Below are positions 1-6,512 of a DNA stretch of 12,187 bases, piece after piece. Origin of the DNA: an uncultured Eubacterium sp. (GTDB lineage: Bacteria; Bacillota; Clostridia; Oscillospirales; Acutalibacteraceae); assembly GCA_902462495.1 (NCBI GenBank), contig CABQCC010000046.1, forward strand, positions 1 to 12,187, written 5' to 3'. The translations under genes were made by a program, and so were the position numbers. Under the pieces are notes generated by a model. It did not search any database. It worked only from the letters and a program-made list of their open reading frames with translations, and was not told where the DNA came from. How positions within the stretch are numbered: the first letter of the stretch is position 1; each line of letters opens with the position of its first letter.

Positions 1-5
1 TCGTC

Positions 6-61
6 AAAACATATTCCGTATAGAACAAAACAAAGTTTTGTAAGTATACTACATATGTTTT
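6..61. repeat. Long imperfect palindrome (three-stem hairpin)
   Basis: Three nested inverted-repeat arms can be read: AAAACATAT (6-14) with ATATGTTTT (53-61), GTATA (18-22) with TATAC (45-49), and ACAAAAC (25-31) with GTTTTGT (35-41), around a 3-nt loop. The internal loops are small (3/3 and 2/3 nt), so the segment could fold into one rod of about 21 base pairs. On the plus strand the last arm runs into TTTTTCC, so it could end a transcript entering from the left. It might also be part of a mobile or dispersed repeat, which one copy cannot show. Confidence 0.55.
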
Positions 62-67
62 TCCTCT

Positions 68-95
68 TTCCAAAAAATCCACGGATTTTTTGGAA
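68..95. repeat. Perfect inverted repeat, terminator-like
   Basis: TTCCAAAAAATCC (68-80) is the exact reverse complement of GGATTTTTTGGAA (83-95), with only AC between them; in practice the loop would be CACG. It lies 6 nt after the previous palindrome. The stem itself is A/T-rich and no clean T-tract follows outside it, so its role as a terminator is unsure. Confidence 0.5.
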
Positions 96-133
96 GCCTT
101 ATATTTGCTTGTTTGCAAAAAACGAAAAACGCC

Positions 134-168
134 AAAAATGCCGTAGGTATCAAACCTACGGCATTTTT
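134..168. terminator. Bidirectional intrinsic terminator, likely serving pduL on the minus strand
   Basis: AAAAATGCCGTAGGT (134-148) and ACCTACGGCATTTTT (154-168) form a perfect 15-bp stem with a 5-nt loop. The stem has a GC-rich core and ends in A5/T5, so either strand yields a hairpin followed by U residues. On the minus strand the T-tract continues as TTTTTGGCG and then further T-runs. It is the best candidate for ending pduL transcription, about 170 nt past the pduL stop codon, and could also stop a plus-strand gene to the left of the window. Confidence 0.65.
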
Positions 169-181
169 AAAACCCAACCGT

Positions 182-263
182 CAACACTTCGTGTTGCCAC
201 CTTTACTGCGTAGACGCCCCCTTTTGTCTGCGTTGCAGACATTTCCCCCGATTAACGGGGGAA
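182..263. repeat. Cluster of three perfect hairpins, possible dispersed intergenic repeat
   Basis: Three hairpins lie in a row: CAACAC/GTGTTG (182-187 and 191-196), TGTCTGC/GCAGACA (225-231 and 235-241) and TTCCCCCG/CGGGGGAA (243-250 and 256-263), with loops of 3, 3 and 5 nt. A shorter GCGT/ACGC stem sits at 208-217. Base composition is more GC-rich than the flanks. From memory, this kind of compact hairpin block is common as a multi-copy intergenic element in gut Clostridia. That is inference, since only one copy is visible. The remaining DNA up to position 339 shows no gene or clear signal. Confidence 0.45.
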
Positions 264-339
264 TCACCTTTTAAAAAGAGGAGGCATAATTCAGTTGATT
301 ATATTTTGGCGTGTTTCAGGAACTTTATCGGCAGACTAA

Positions 340-918
340 TTATTTAATAATTGTGCCCATTGTGTTTGGCTTCATACCTGCTGCGTTTGCTTCGTCTGTG
401 TCGATGTGCATAGCAAGTGCATAGCTGTCGCTTACTCTGACAACAACATCACCGAAAGTGAGGTTTCTGCCGTCTGCCGATGGAATTTCAACCGAAACAA
501 TTTCGCCGTTTGTAAGACCGAATTCCTCTGCGTCCTTTGTTGTTGCGTGGATGTGACGCTTTGCTGCGATAACACCGCAAGCGATTTCAACTTCACCGCA
601 TGGACCAACGAGCTTGCAAGTGCCTGAGCCCTCGATGTCGCCTGATTCTCTTACAGGAGCAACAACGCCGATTGAACGAGCATCTGTGAGGGAAAGTTCA
701 ACCTGTGTTGCATTTCTGCATGGACCGAGAATTGAAACTGCAGGGAACTCACCCTTTGTGCCGACAACTCTGACTCTTTCTTCACAAGCGAATTGACCCG
801 GTTGTGAAAGTTCTTTCTTAACTGTGAGCTGATAGTCCTTGCCGAAAAGTGTTTCCAAATCTTCCTTTGATACATGAACATGACGAGCAGAAATTTCTAC
901 TACTACTTGATTAGCCAT
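340..918 (-). CDS. pduL: PduL-type phosphate acyltransferase (phosphotransacylase)
   Basis: This 192-residue protein belongs to the PduL family, which moves an acetyl or propionyl group between CoA and phosphate (acyl-CoA + Pi to acyl phosphate + CoA) and is unrelated to the Pta fold. The family features are visible: SARHVHVS (residues 10-17, metal-binding His13 and His15), the GPCRNATQVE block (65-74), KRHIHAT (120-126, second HxH pair) and MHIDTDEANAAG near the C-terminus (170-181). The protein starts directly at the first catalytic domain, with no N-terminal encapsulation peptide, and no microcompartment shell genes are nearby. It is therefore probably a soluble cytosolic enzyme of acetate or propionate fermentation, working with an acetate kinase encoded elsewhere. 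The start is fixed by GGAGG at 926-930 (minus strand), 7 nt ahead. It is a single-gene unit divergent from the next gene. Whether acetyl- or propionyl-CoA is preferred cannot be read from sequence. Confidence 0.93.
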   Translation of the reverse strand: MANQVVVEISARHVHVSKEDLETLFGKDYQLTVKKELSQPGQFACEERVRVVGTKGEFPAVSILGPCRNATQVELSLTDARSIGVVAPVRESGDIEGSGTCKLVGPCGEVEIACGVIAAKRHIHATTKDAEEFGLTNGEIVSVEIPSADGRNLTFGDVVVRVSDSYALAMHIDTDEANAAGMKPNTMGTIIK

Positions 919-957
919 AATTAATCCTCCAAAATTAATTTCTTTTTTAACAGCTAT

Positions 958-986
958 ATTTTATACCATTTCATATTGTTTTTCAA
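958..986 (-). promoter_or_regulatory. Predicted sigma-A promoter of pduL
   Basis: Read on the minus strand, TTGAAA (981-986) and TAAAAT (958-963) are separated by 17 nt, a good match to the housekeeping promoter, about 40 nt upstream of the pduL start codon. Its -35 box shares position 981 with the -35 box predicted on the other strand. The AT-rich context makes chance matches possible. Confidence 0.5.
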
Positions 987-1004
987 CACTTAATTTGTTA
1001 TTAT
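976..1004 (+). promoter_or_regulatory. Predicted sigma-A promoter of the small membrane protein gene
   Basis: TTGTTT (976-981) and TATTAT (999-1004) are 17 nt apart, and transcription would begin near 1011, about 33 nt before the ATG at 1044. It partly overlaps the pduL promoter facing the other way. The call is tentative because this intergenic stretch is very AT-rich. Confidence 0.35.
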
Positions 1005-1043
1005 TTAAGAAGTATAAATTTATTTGAAAGAACGGTTGGTTTT

Positions 1044-1403
1044 ATGTATAAAAATTGGAGCAAAAAGACGGCAAAAAGATTTTTAGCAGGCACTTTGATA
1101 ACCTTTTTTGCATTTTTCGGACTGACTTTGATTTTGGTTGTTGCGATTTCGAGCAGAGATGATATAAACATTGCAATGTCGTTTGGCGAAAAGGTGCTTT
1201 TGTCGATTATTTGTGCGCTTGTTCCCGTGTCGTCAATAACAGGATTTTGCGTGGGATTTATCAGAATTGACGAGTTGACAACAAAGCAAATTGTGCTTAT
1301 GGTTGTTTTTTGTATTCCGATGGTGGTGCTGTCTGTGCCTTTTGGCTTTGCAATGCTTGTTCCAACGGTGGTAAAATGCCTGAAAATCCTACAAAAGACT
1401 TGA
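1044..1403 (+). CDS. Small predicted membrane protein, function unknown
   Basis: This is a 119-residue protein that I do not recognise. It has a short basic N-terminus (YKNWSKKTAKR) followed by three hydrophobic stretches at about residues 14-35, 50-73 and 82-110, so it is probably an inner-membrane protein with three helices. Short charged loops (SSRDD near 36-40, RIDELTTKQ near 74-82) lie between them, and the tail KCLKILQKT is basic. There are no catalytic motifs. By the positive-inside rule the N-terminus is likely cytoplasmic. The ribosome binding site is weak (only GAAAG at 1026-1030, 13 nt ahead), so expression may be low. The gene is a plausible real one because it fills the interval between a divergent promoter and the rimP operon, and its stop codon TGA lies inside the -35 box of the next promoter. 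It has no clear terminator of its own apart from the rimP leader hairpin. Confidence 0.65.
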   Translation: MYKNWSKKTAKRFLAGTLITFFAFFGLTLILVVAISSRDDINIAMSFGEKVLLSIICALVPVSSITGFCVGFIRIDELTTKQIVLMVVFCIPMVVLSVPFGFAMLVPTVVKCLKILQKT

Positions 1404-1427
1404 CAAATATAAATTATAATATATAAT
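1400..1427 (+). promoter_or_regulatory. Strong consensus sigma-A promoter of the rimP-nusA-infB operon
   Basis: TTGACA (1400-1405) and TATAAT (1422-1427) both match the consensus perfectly, with a 16-nt spacer. A second TATAAT lies at 1415-1420 but is too close to the -35 box. The -35 hexamer includes the TGA stop codon (1401-1403) of the upstream gene. Transcription should begin near 1434, leaving a leader of about 70 nt before rimP. Confidence 0.75.
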
Positions 1428-1453
1428 ATAGATAATCGAATGTAAATCAAAGT

Positions 1454-1483
1454 GAGGTGAACCCAACGGGTTCGCTTCTTTTT
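1454..1483 (+). terminator. Leader terminator/attenuator ahead of rimP
   Basis: GAGGTGAACCC (1454-1464) pairs with GGGTTCGCTTC (1468-1478) across an AAC loop, giving 11 pairs including two G-U pairs, and is followed by TTTTTATT. This is a typical intrinsic terminator shape. It lies downstream of the strong promoter and only 5 nt before the rimP Shine-Dalgarno, so the operon must be transcribed through it. In Bacillus subtilis the equivalent operon is autoregulated by NusA-stimulated termination in its leader; the same control here is inference. It may also end transcripts from the gene at 1044. Confidence 0.7.
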
Positions 1484-1488
1484 ATTGT

Positions 1489-1495
1489 AGGGAGG
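1489..1495 (+). promoter_or_regulatory. Ribosome binding site that fixes the TTG start of rimP
   Basis: AGGGAGG lies 8 nt upstream of TTG at 1504. No ATG or GTG in this frame competes before the first conserved residues, so the strong site supports initiation at the rare TTG codon. Confidence 0.75.
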
Positions 1496-1503
1496 ATTGT
1501 GAA

Positions 1504-1992
1504 TTGGCGAAGCCTACAACAGTGCAAAGGGTTGAGGAAATAATCAAGCCTATTGCAGACGAAATGGGATATGACCTTTGGAACATTCAGTTTGCAAAGG
1601 AGGGCTCGGATTGGTATCTGCGTATCTTTCTTGACAAAGACGGCGGAGTGGATATGAATGATTGCGTTGATTTTACTCACGCTATATCAAAACCGCTTGA
1701 CGAGGCAGACCCTATCAGCCAAAGCTATATGATGGAGGTCAGCTCACCGGGAGTTGAAAGAGAACTTGTCAAGGATGAGCATTTTGAAAAATATATCGGC
1801 TCACCTGTTATGATGAGAACTATCAGAGCTATTGACGGAGTTCGTGATTTTAACGGAAAACTTGCAAGCTATGAAAACAAGGAAATCACCGTTGAACTTC
1901 AGGACGGTCAAACTGTTACGGTTAACAAAAAAGACACCTCTTATGTAAAACTTGATGATTTTGACATCAATGATTTTTCAAAAGGACTTTAA
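1504..1992 (+). CDS. rimP: Ribosome maturation factor RimP
   Basis: RimP binds the free 30S subunit and helps late assembly of the small subunit head in the cytoplasm. The 162-residue protein has the normal family length. Its N-terminal alpha/beta domain contains the signature MEVSSPGVEREL followed by VKDEHFEKYIG, equivalent to the conserved EVSSPGxxRPL block, and the C-terminal SH3-like beta-barrel covers roughly residues 100-155 (NGKLASYENKEITVELQDG). The start codon is TTG, supported by a strong ribosome binding site. It is the first gene of the operon, 40 nt before nusA, in the order standard for Firmicutes (ylxS-nusA in Bacillus). A TTG start behind a leader hairpin suggests that output of this first gene is held down at two levels; that reading is inference. 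Confidence 0.95.
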   Translation: MAKPTTVQRVEEIIKPIADEMGYDLWNIQFAKEGSDWYLRIFLDKDGGVDMNDCVDFTHAISKPLDEADPISQSYMMEVSSPGVERELVKDEHFEKYIGSPVMMRTIRAIDGVRDFNGKLASYENKEITVELQDGQTVTVNKKDTSYVKLDDFDINDFSKGL

Positions 1993-2032
1993 TTAATTTT
2001 GAATTTTATACCGAAAGGATGAATAGGAAAAA

Positions 2033-3109
2033 ATGATGAACAAAGAATTTTTTGAAGCAGTAAAAATGCTTACAGCTGAAAAAGGAATTCCGGAAGATTA
2101 TCTTTATGAAAAGATTGCTGCCGCAATTATTGTTGCCGCAAAGCACGATTACAACGGCAAGGACATTGTACATTGCGACATTGACCCGGAAAAAATGAGC
2201 ATTAAGGTTTATGTAACCAAGAATGTTGTTGAAGAAATCGAAGACCCTGATACAGACCTCACTCTTGAGCAGGCACAGCTTATCCGCAAGAGTGCAAAGG
2301 TCGGCAAGACAATCGACATTCCGCTTAAAACAAAGAACTTTGGCAGAATCGTTGCTCAAACCGCAAAGCATGTTATCCGTCAGGGTATCCGTGAAGCAGA
2401 AAGAGGAAAGATGCTTGAAGAGTTCCAAAGCAAGAATCAAGAGCTTCTCTCTGCAAAGGTTAACAAGGTTGACCCTGTAACAGGCAATGTTTATCTTGAA
2501 ATCGGTCACAGTGAGGCTGTTCTTCCAAAGGCAGAGCAAGTTCCGGGCGAAACATTTGTTGAGGGTCAAATCACAAAGATTTTCGTTGTTGATGTCAAGG
2601 ACATGGGCAAAGGTCCAAAGGTTATGATTTCAAGAACTCATCCGGGTCTTGTAAGACGCCTTTTTGAAACGGAAGTTCCTGAAATTTTTGACGGCACAAT
2701 CGAGATTATGAGCGTTTCCCGTGAGGCAGGTTCCCGTACAAAGATTGCCGTATATTCAAAGGACGAAAATGTTGACGCTGTCGGTTCATGTATCGGACCA
2801 AAGGGTCAGAGAGTTTCAAATGTTGTTGACGCTCTCGGCGGTGAAAAGATTGATATTGTAAAATACAGCACCGACCCTGTTGAATTCGTTTCTGCCGCAC
2901 TTGCACCGTCAGATGTAATTTCTGTTGAAATTCTTGACGAGGAAGCAAAGTCTTGCAGAGCAACAGTTCCCGATGACCAGCTTTCACTCGCAATCGGCAA
3001 CAAGGGACAGAATGTTCGTCTTGCCGCAAAGCTCACTTCTTGGAAGATTGACATCAAACCTGAATCGGGCTTCTACGAGGGTGCAAGCGAGGACACGGTT
3101 GAAGAATAA
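2033..3109 (+). CDS. nusA: Transcription termination/antitermination protein NusA
   Basis: NusA binds RNA polymerase and nascent RNA, increases pausing, and modulates intrinsic termination and antitermination. The 358-residue protein has the Gram-positive architecture: an N-terminal RNAP-binding domain (about 1-125), an S1 domain (about 134-200), KH1 with the GPKG loop (255-258) and KH2 with GNKG (322-325, in LAIGNKGQNVRLA). It ends soon after KH2 with a short acidic tail (ASEDTVEE) and lacks the C-terminal acidic repeats of proteobacterial NusA, as in B. subtilis. Two ATG codons stand in tandem (2033 and 2036). The purine-rich sites GAAAGGA (2013-2019) and AGGAAA (2025-2030) could serve either, and I keep the first. 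NusA is the likely sensor for the leader terminator upstream of rimP. Confidence 0.97.
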   Translation: MMNKEFFEAVKMLTAEKGIPEDYLYEKIAAAIIVAAKHDYNGKDIVHCDIDPEKMSIKVYVTKNVVEEIEDPDTDLTLEQAQLIRKSAKVGKTIDIPLKTKNFGRIVAQTAKHVIRQGIREAERGKMLEEFQSKNQELLSAKVNKVDPVTGNVYLEIGHSEAVLPKAEQVPGETFVEGQITKIFVVDVKDMGKGPKVMISRTHPGLVRRLFETEVPEIFDGTIEIMSVSREAGSRTKIAVYSKDENVDAVGSCIGPKGQRVSNVVDALGGEKIDIVKYSTDPVEFVSAALAPSDVISVEILDEEAKSCRATVPDDQLSLAIGNKGQNVRLAAKLTSWKIDIKPESGFYEGASEDTVEE

Positions 3110-3134
3110 TTATTTTTTACAAAGGTGATAGCTT

Positions 3135-3404
3135 ATGAAAACAAAAAAAGTGCCTATGAGAATGTGCACAGGCTGTGGAGAAATGTTTGACAAACGAACT
3201 CTTGTGAGAGTTGTCAAAAGTCCGGAGGGAGAGGTCAGTCTTGACCTCACAGGCAAAAAAGCCGGCAGAGGTGCTTATGTTTGCAAAAGCGCAGACTGCT
3301 TGAAGCAAGCAAGAAAAAAGCGTGCCTTTGAAAGAGCGTTTTCTATGAAAATAGAGGACAGCGTATACGATAAAATGGAAGAAGAAATTTCAAATGCCGA
3401 ATAA
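3135..3404 (+). CDS. ylxR: YlxR/RnpM family RNA-binding protein (RNase P modulator)
   Basis: This 89-residue protein is of the DUF448/YlxR family, now also called RnpM because the Bacillus protein was reported to bind RNase P RNA and lower its activity. Family marks are the start RMCTGCGEMFDKRTLVRVV (residues 9-27, with the CxxC pair), the GRGAYVC motif (about 48-54) and a nearby CLKQARKKRAFERAF helix rich in basic residues. The protein is small, basic and cytosolic. AAAGGTGA (3121-3128) is its ribosome binding site. The gene sits in its usual place between nusA and ylxQ, and its last 11 nt overlap the start of ylxQ, suggesting coupled translation of the two RNA-binding proteins. Confidence 0.93.
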   Translation: MKTKKVPMRMCTGCGEMFDKRTLVRVVKSPEGEVSLDLTGKKAGRGAYVCKSADCLKQARKKRAFERAFSMKIEDSVYDKMEEEISNAE

Positions 3405-3732
3405 AAAATATCTCTCAATGCTGGGAATGGCAAGAAGAGCGGGCAAACTTTCTATGGGTCACGATATGGCACTCAAAGCCGTGATGGAACATAAAACCGA
3501 GCTTGTGATTTTTGCGTCGGATGTGTCACAGCGACTTGTCGGCGAATTTGATGTTGCCATAGAAAAGTCAAAGCACGATGTAACCGTGAGCATTATTCCC
3601 GAAACGATTAACGACATCCACAGGGCCTTGGGCTACAAGGCGGGGGTTATTACGGTTGATGACAAAAACTTTTCCGGCAGAATAAAAGAATTGATTAATC
3701 AGGAGGAAAACGAGTATGGTAATAAAGATTAA
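3394..3732 (+). CDS. ylxQ: YlxQ, L7Ae/L30e-family RNA-binding protein
   Basis: This 112-residue member of the L7Ae/L30e/S12e/Gadd45 superfamily belongs to a group whose members bind kink-turn RNAs. The N-terminal MLGMARRAGKLSMGHD (residues 9-24) and the following LVIFASDVSQR (37-47) are the typical L7Ae-like RNA-binding core. The exact target of bacterial YlxQ is not settled, although the position beside infB and nusA implies a link with ribosome or translation function. The start at 3394 lies inside the end of ylxR, and the gene ends 17 nt past the start of infB. The ribosome binding site of infB (AGGAGG, 3701-3706) therefore lies within its coding sequence. The C-terminal tail QEENEYGNKD is short and acidic. 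Confidence 0.9.
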   Translation: MPNKKYLSMLGMARRAGKLSMGHDMALKAVMEHKTELVIFASDVSQRLVGEFDVAIEKSKHDVTVSIIPETINDIHRALGYKAGVITVDDKNFSGRIKELINQEENEYGNKD

Positions 3733-6097
3733 GGTTTCCGATGTTGCAAAGGACTTCGGAAAGCAAAACAAAGAGATTATCGAAGTACTTGACCAATACT
3801 GCGAAGGTCCTGCAAAAAAAGCTGCAACTGCACTCAGCGAGGATGAACTCAACATCCTTTTTGATAAGCTTACACAAGCAAACAGCGTAAGCAATTTTGA
3901 TGATTACTTTGCACAGAAAAAGGCTGCCCCAAAGAAGAAGTCGGCTCCTAAAAAGGATGCAAAGAAAGACAGCGCCGACCCTAAGGACGAGGCTAAGAAC
4001 AAGAAGCGTCAAAGTCAGGCTGCTATTCTTCAAATGGCAGAGCAGGCTGCAAAGAGAGCAGAAGAAAAAGCAAAGAAAAAGGCAGAGCAAGCACCTCAGG
4101 CAAGAACCAAGGGCGAGGCTCGCCATATAGACACAAGAGTTAACAATGTTGACCTTGAAAAGTACAATCAAAAGTATGAGGATATTTCACCTGCAAACAC
4201 AGTAGGCGATTATCAAAAGAAGCAGAAGCTTAACCAAAAGTCTAAGCAATACAGAAAGAAAAAGCCTCAGGGTATGCACGCTCGTTCAAAGAAAGAAACA
4301 GAAGCACAGCGTCTTGCCCGTATTGCAGAGCAGAGAAAGAAGCAACAAATCAAGATTACAGTCGGTGACGAAATCACTGTCGGTGAACTTGCATCTCGCC
4401 TTCGTCTTGCTGCAAATGAGGTTATCAAGGCACTTATGAAGCTTGGTATGATGGTATCTGTAAATGAAGTTATCGACTACGATACAGCAGAAATCGTTGC
4501 AACAGAGCTTGGTGCAAAGGTAGAAAAAGAAGTTGTTGTTACAATCGAGGAACAGATTATCGAGGCAGAGGTTGAAAACGATGAAAACGCCGTTACCCGT
4601 CCTCCTGTTGTATGTGTTATGGGTCACGTTGACCACGGTAAGACATCTATCCTTGACGCTATTCGTAACACATCCGTTACTTCAACCGAGGCAGGCGGTA
4701 TCACACAGGCTATCGGTGCTTATCAGGTAGTAACTCCTGATAAACAGGTTATTACTTTCCTTGACACACCGGGTCACGCCGCATTTACCGCAATGCGTGC
4801 AAGAGGTGCAATGAGCACGGATATTGCCGTTCTTGTTGTTGCCGCAGATGACGGTATTATGCCGCAGACTATTGAGGCTATCAATCACGCAAAAGCAGCA
4901 GGTGTAGAAATTATTGTTGCCATCAACAAGATGGATAAAGAGGGTGCAAATCCTGACAGAGTAATGCAACAGCTCACAGAGCACGAGCTTGTTCCGGAAG
5001 AATGGGGCGGCGATGTTATCTGCGTTCCTGTTTCTGCAAAGACAAAAATGGGCATCGACAAACTTCTTGAAACAATCAACCTTGTTGCAGAAATGTGCGA
5101 ACTCAAGGCTAACCCTGACAGAAGCGCAAGCGGTGTTGTTATCGAAGCTAAGCTTGACAAGGGCAGAGGTCCTATTGCAACCCTCCTTGTACAAAACGGT
5201 ACTCTCAACGCAGGCGATGTAATCGTTGCAGGCACAGCAGTCGGCAAGGTTAGAGCAATGGTTGACTGTCAGGGCAAGAAGATAAACAGCGCAGGTCCGT
5301 CAGTTCCTGTTGAAATTATGGGTCTTGACCAAGTTCCTATGAGTGGCGACCTCTTCAATGCTGTTTCTGATGAAAAACTTGCTCGTCAGCTTGTTGAACA
5401 GCGTAAGGCAGAAGCAAAGGAAGAAGAATTCAAGGCATTCCAGAAAGTTACACTCGACACTTTGTTTGACACTCTCCACGAGGGCGAACTCAAGGACCTC
5501 AACATCATCGTTAAGGCTGATGTTCAAGGTTCGGTTGAGGCTGTTAAGCAGTCGCTTCTCAAGATTGAAAATGACGAGGTCAGAGTTAAGATTATCCACG
5601 GCGGTGTCGGCACAATCAACGAAAGTGATGTTATGCTTGCAAACGCTTCAAACGCAATTATCGTCGGCTTTGCAGTCGGTGTTGACCCAATCGCACAGGA
5701 AAGTGCAAACCGTGACGGTATCGAAATCAAGACTTACGATATCATCTACGACGCTATTGAAGATATTGAAAATGCAATGCGTGGTATGAGAGCACCTAAG
5801 TACCGAGATGTAGACACAGGTGCGGCAGAAGTTCGTGAGGTTTACAAAATTTCATCTGCCGGCACAATCGCAGGCTGTGTTGTTACATCAGGCAACATCA
5901 AGCGTGGCGGTAAGGTTAGAGTTATGCGAAACGGCAAGGAAATCGCAGATGTTGACATTGCTAACCTCAAGAGATTTAAGGATGAAGTTAAGGAAGTATC
6001 ATCGGGTTATGAATGCGGTATCAGCCTTGCAGGTTTTGATGACATTCAGGCAGGAGATGCTTTCGAAGCTTATATTGTTGAAGAATACAGAGATTAA
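3716..6097 (+). CDS. infB: Translation initiation factor IF-2
   Basis: IF-2 is the GTPase that brings fMet-tRNA to the 30S subunit and promotes 50S joining. The 793-residue protein has an N-terminal IF2-N module (about 1-55), a long Lys/Ala/Glu-rich linker (about 65-210), a second IF2-N module (about 212-268), the G domain, and domains II, III and the tRNA-binding C-terminal domain. GTPase motifs are complete: G1 GHVDHGKT (303-310), G3 DTPGH (350-354), G4 NKMD (404-407) and G5 SAK (440-442). The C-terminal half includes the expected VKADVQGSVEAV and AGCVVTSGNIKRGG blocks. AGGAGG (3701-3706) lies 9 nt upstream of the ATG, which overlaps ylxQ. The length and two IF2-N modules are normal for Clostridia. 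Codon choice looks more uniform than in the downstream genes, as expected for a highly expressed protein. Confidence 0.98.
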   Translation: MVIKIKVSDVAKDFGKQNKEIIEVLDQYCEGPAKKAATALSEDELNILFDKLTQANSVSNFDDYFAQKKAAPKKKSAPKKDAKKDSADPKDEAKNKKRQSQAAILQMAEQAAKRAEEKAKKKAEQAPQARTKGEARHIDTRVNNVDLEKYNQKYEDISPANTVGDYQKKQKLNQKSKQYRKKKPQGMHARSKKETEAQRLARIAEQRKKQQIKITVGDEITVGELASRLRLAANEVIKALMKLGMMVSVNEVIDYDTAEIVATELGAKVEKEVVVTIEEQIIEAEVENDENAVTRPPVVCVMGHVDHGKTSILDAIRNTSVTSTEAGGITQAIGAYQVVTPDKQVITFLDTPGHAAFTAMRARGAMSTDIAVLVVAADDGIMPQTIEAINHAKAAGVEIIVAINKMDKEGANPDRVMQQLTEHELVPEEWGGDVICVPVSAKTKMGIDKLLETINLVAEMCELKANPDRSASGVVIEAKLDKGRGPIATLLVQNGTLNAGDVIVAGTAVGKVRAMVDCQGKKINSAGPSVPVEIMGLDQVPMSGDLFNAVSDEKLARQLVEQRKAEAKEEEFKAFQKVTLDTLFDTLHEGELKDLNIIVKADVQGSVEAVKQSLLKIENDEVRVKIIHGGVGTINESDVMLANASNAIIVGFAVGVDPIAQESANRDGIEIKTYDIIYDAIEDIENAMRGMRAPKYRDVDTGAAEVREVYKISSAGTIAGCVVTSGNIKRGGKVRVMRNGKEIADVDIANLKRFKDEVKEVSSGYECGISLAGFDDIQAGDAFEAYIVEEYRD

Positions 6098-6101
6098 TCA
6101 G

Positions 6102-6145
6102 TAGACTGCCGATAAAGCAAATTCAAATGCTTTCTCAACAGTCTG
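6102..6145 (+). promoter_or_regulatory. Two-stem hairpin between infB and rbfA
   Basis: AGACTG (6103-6108) pairs with CAGTCT (6139-6144), and inside it AAAGCA (6114-6119) pairs with TGCTTT (6128-6133). A symmetric 5/5-nt internal loop separates the stems and the apical loop has 8 nt; T6102-G6145 can extend the base. It fills most of the only sizeable gap in the middle of the operon and ends just before the rbfA Shine-Dalgarno (AGGAG, 6149-6153). No T-tract follows, so it is not a simple terminator. A role in mRNA processing or translation control is inference. Confidence 0.5.
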
Positions 6146-6158
6146 TGCAGGAGATTTT

Positions 6159-6512
6159 ATGGCAGGATACAGAATAGACAGAATTACAGAAGATATAAAA
6201 AGAGAGCTTATCGCAATTCTCCGTGAGGTCAAAGACCCACGAGTAAGCGGTATGCTCACAGTTGTTAAGGTAGATGTCAGCAACGATTTGAGCTATGCAA
6301 AGGTGTACATCAGCGCTCTTGAGGGCGTTGACAAGGCAAAGGAAGCAGTAAAAGGCTTAAAGGCGGCACAGGGATTTATTCGTGGTCGCCTCGGCTCATC
6401 GCTTCACCTTCGCAAAACACCGGAGCTTCGCTTTGTTGCGGATGATTCTATCGAAAAGGGAATGGAGCTTTTTGATAAGCTAAAGGGTATAGAAGCTAAA
6501 GATGAAGATTAA
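6159..6512 (+). CDS. rbfA: Ribosome-binding factor A
   Basis: RbfA is a small KH-like protein that binds the 30S subunit near the 16S rRNA 5' end and is needed for late maturation and cold adaptation. The 117-residue length is typical. Visible family blocks are RIDRITEDIKREL near the N-terminus, the REVKDPRVSGMLTVVKVDVSNDL segment spanning about residues 27-49, the AKVYIS strand, and RLGSSLHLRKTPELRF near residue 85, where the conserved helix-kink-helix region lies. AGGAG at 6149-6153 is the ribosome binding site, 5 nt ahead of the ATG. The last 11 nt overlap nrnA. Bacillus has ylxP between infB and rbfA; here the place is taken only by a hairpin. Confidence 0.96.
   Translation: MAGYRIDRITEDIKRELIAILREVKDPRVSGMLTVVKVDVSNDLSYAKVYISALEGVDKAKEAVKGLKAAQGFIRGRLGSSLHLRKTPELRFVADDSIEKGMELFDKLKGIEAKDED

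Noticed and set aside
2006..2569. Minus-strand open frame of 187 codons opposite nusA
   Set aside because: It is a shadow of the conserved nusA reading frame, with low-complexity Phe/Cys/Leu-rich translation and no promoter or start signal.
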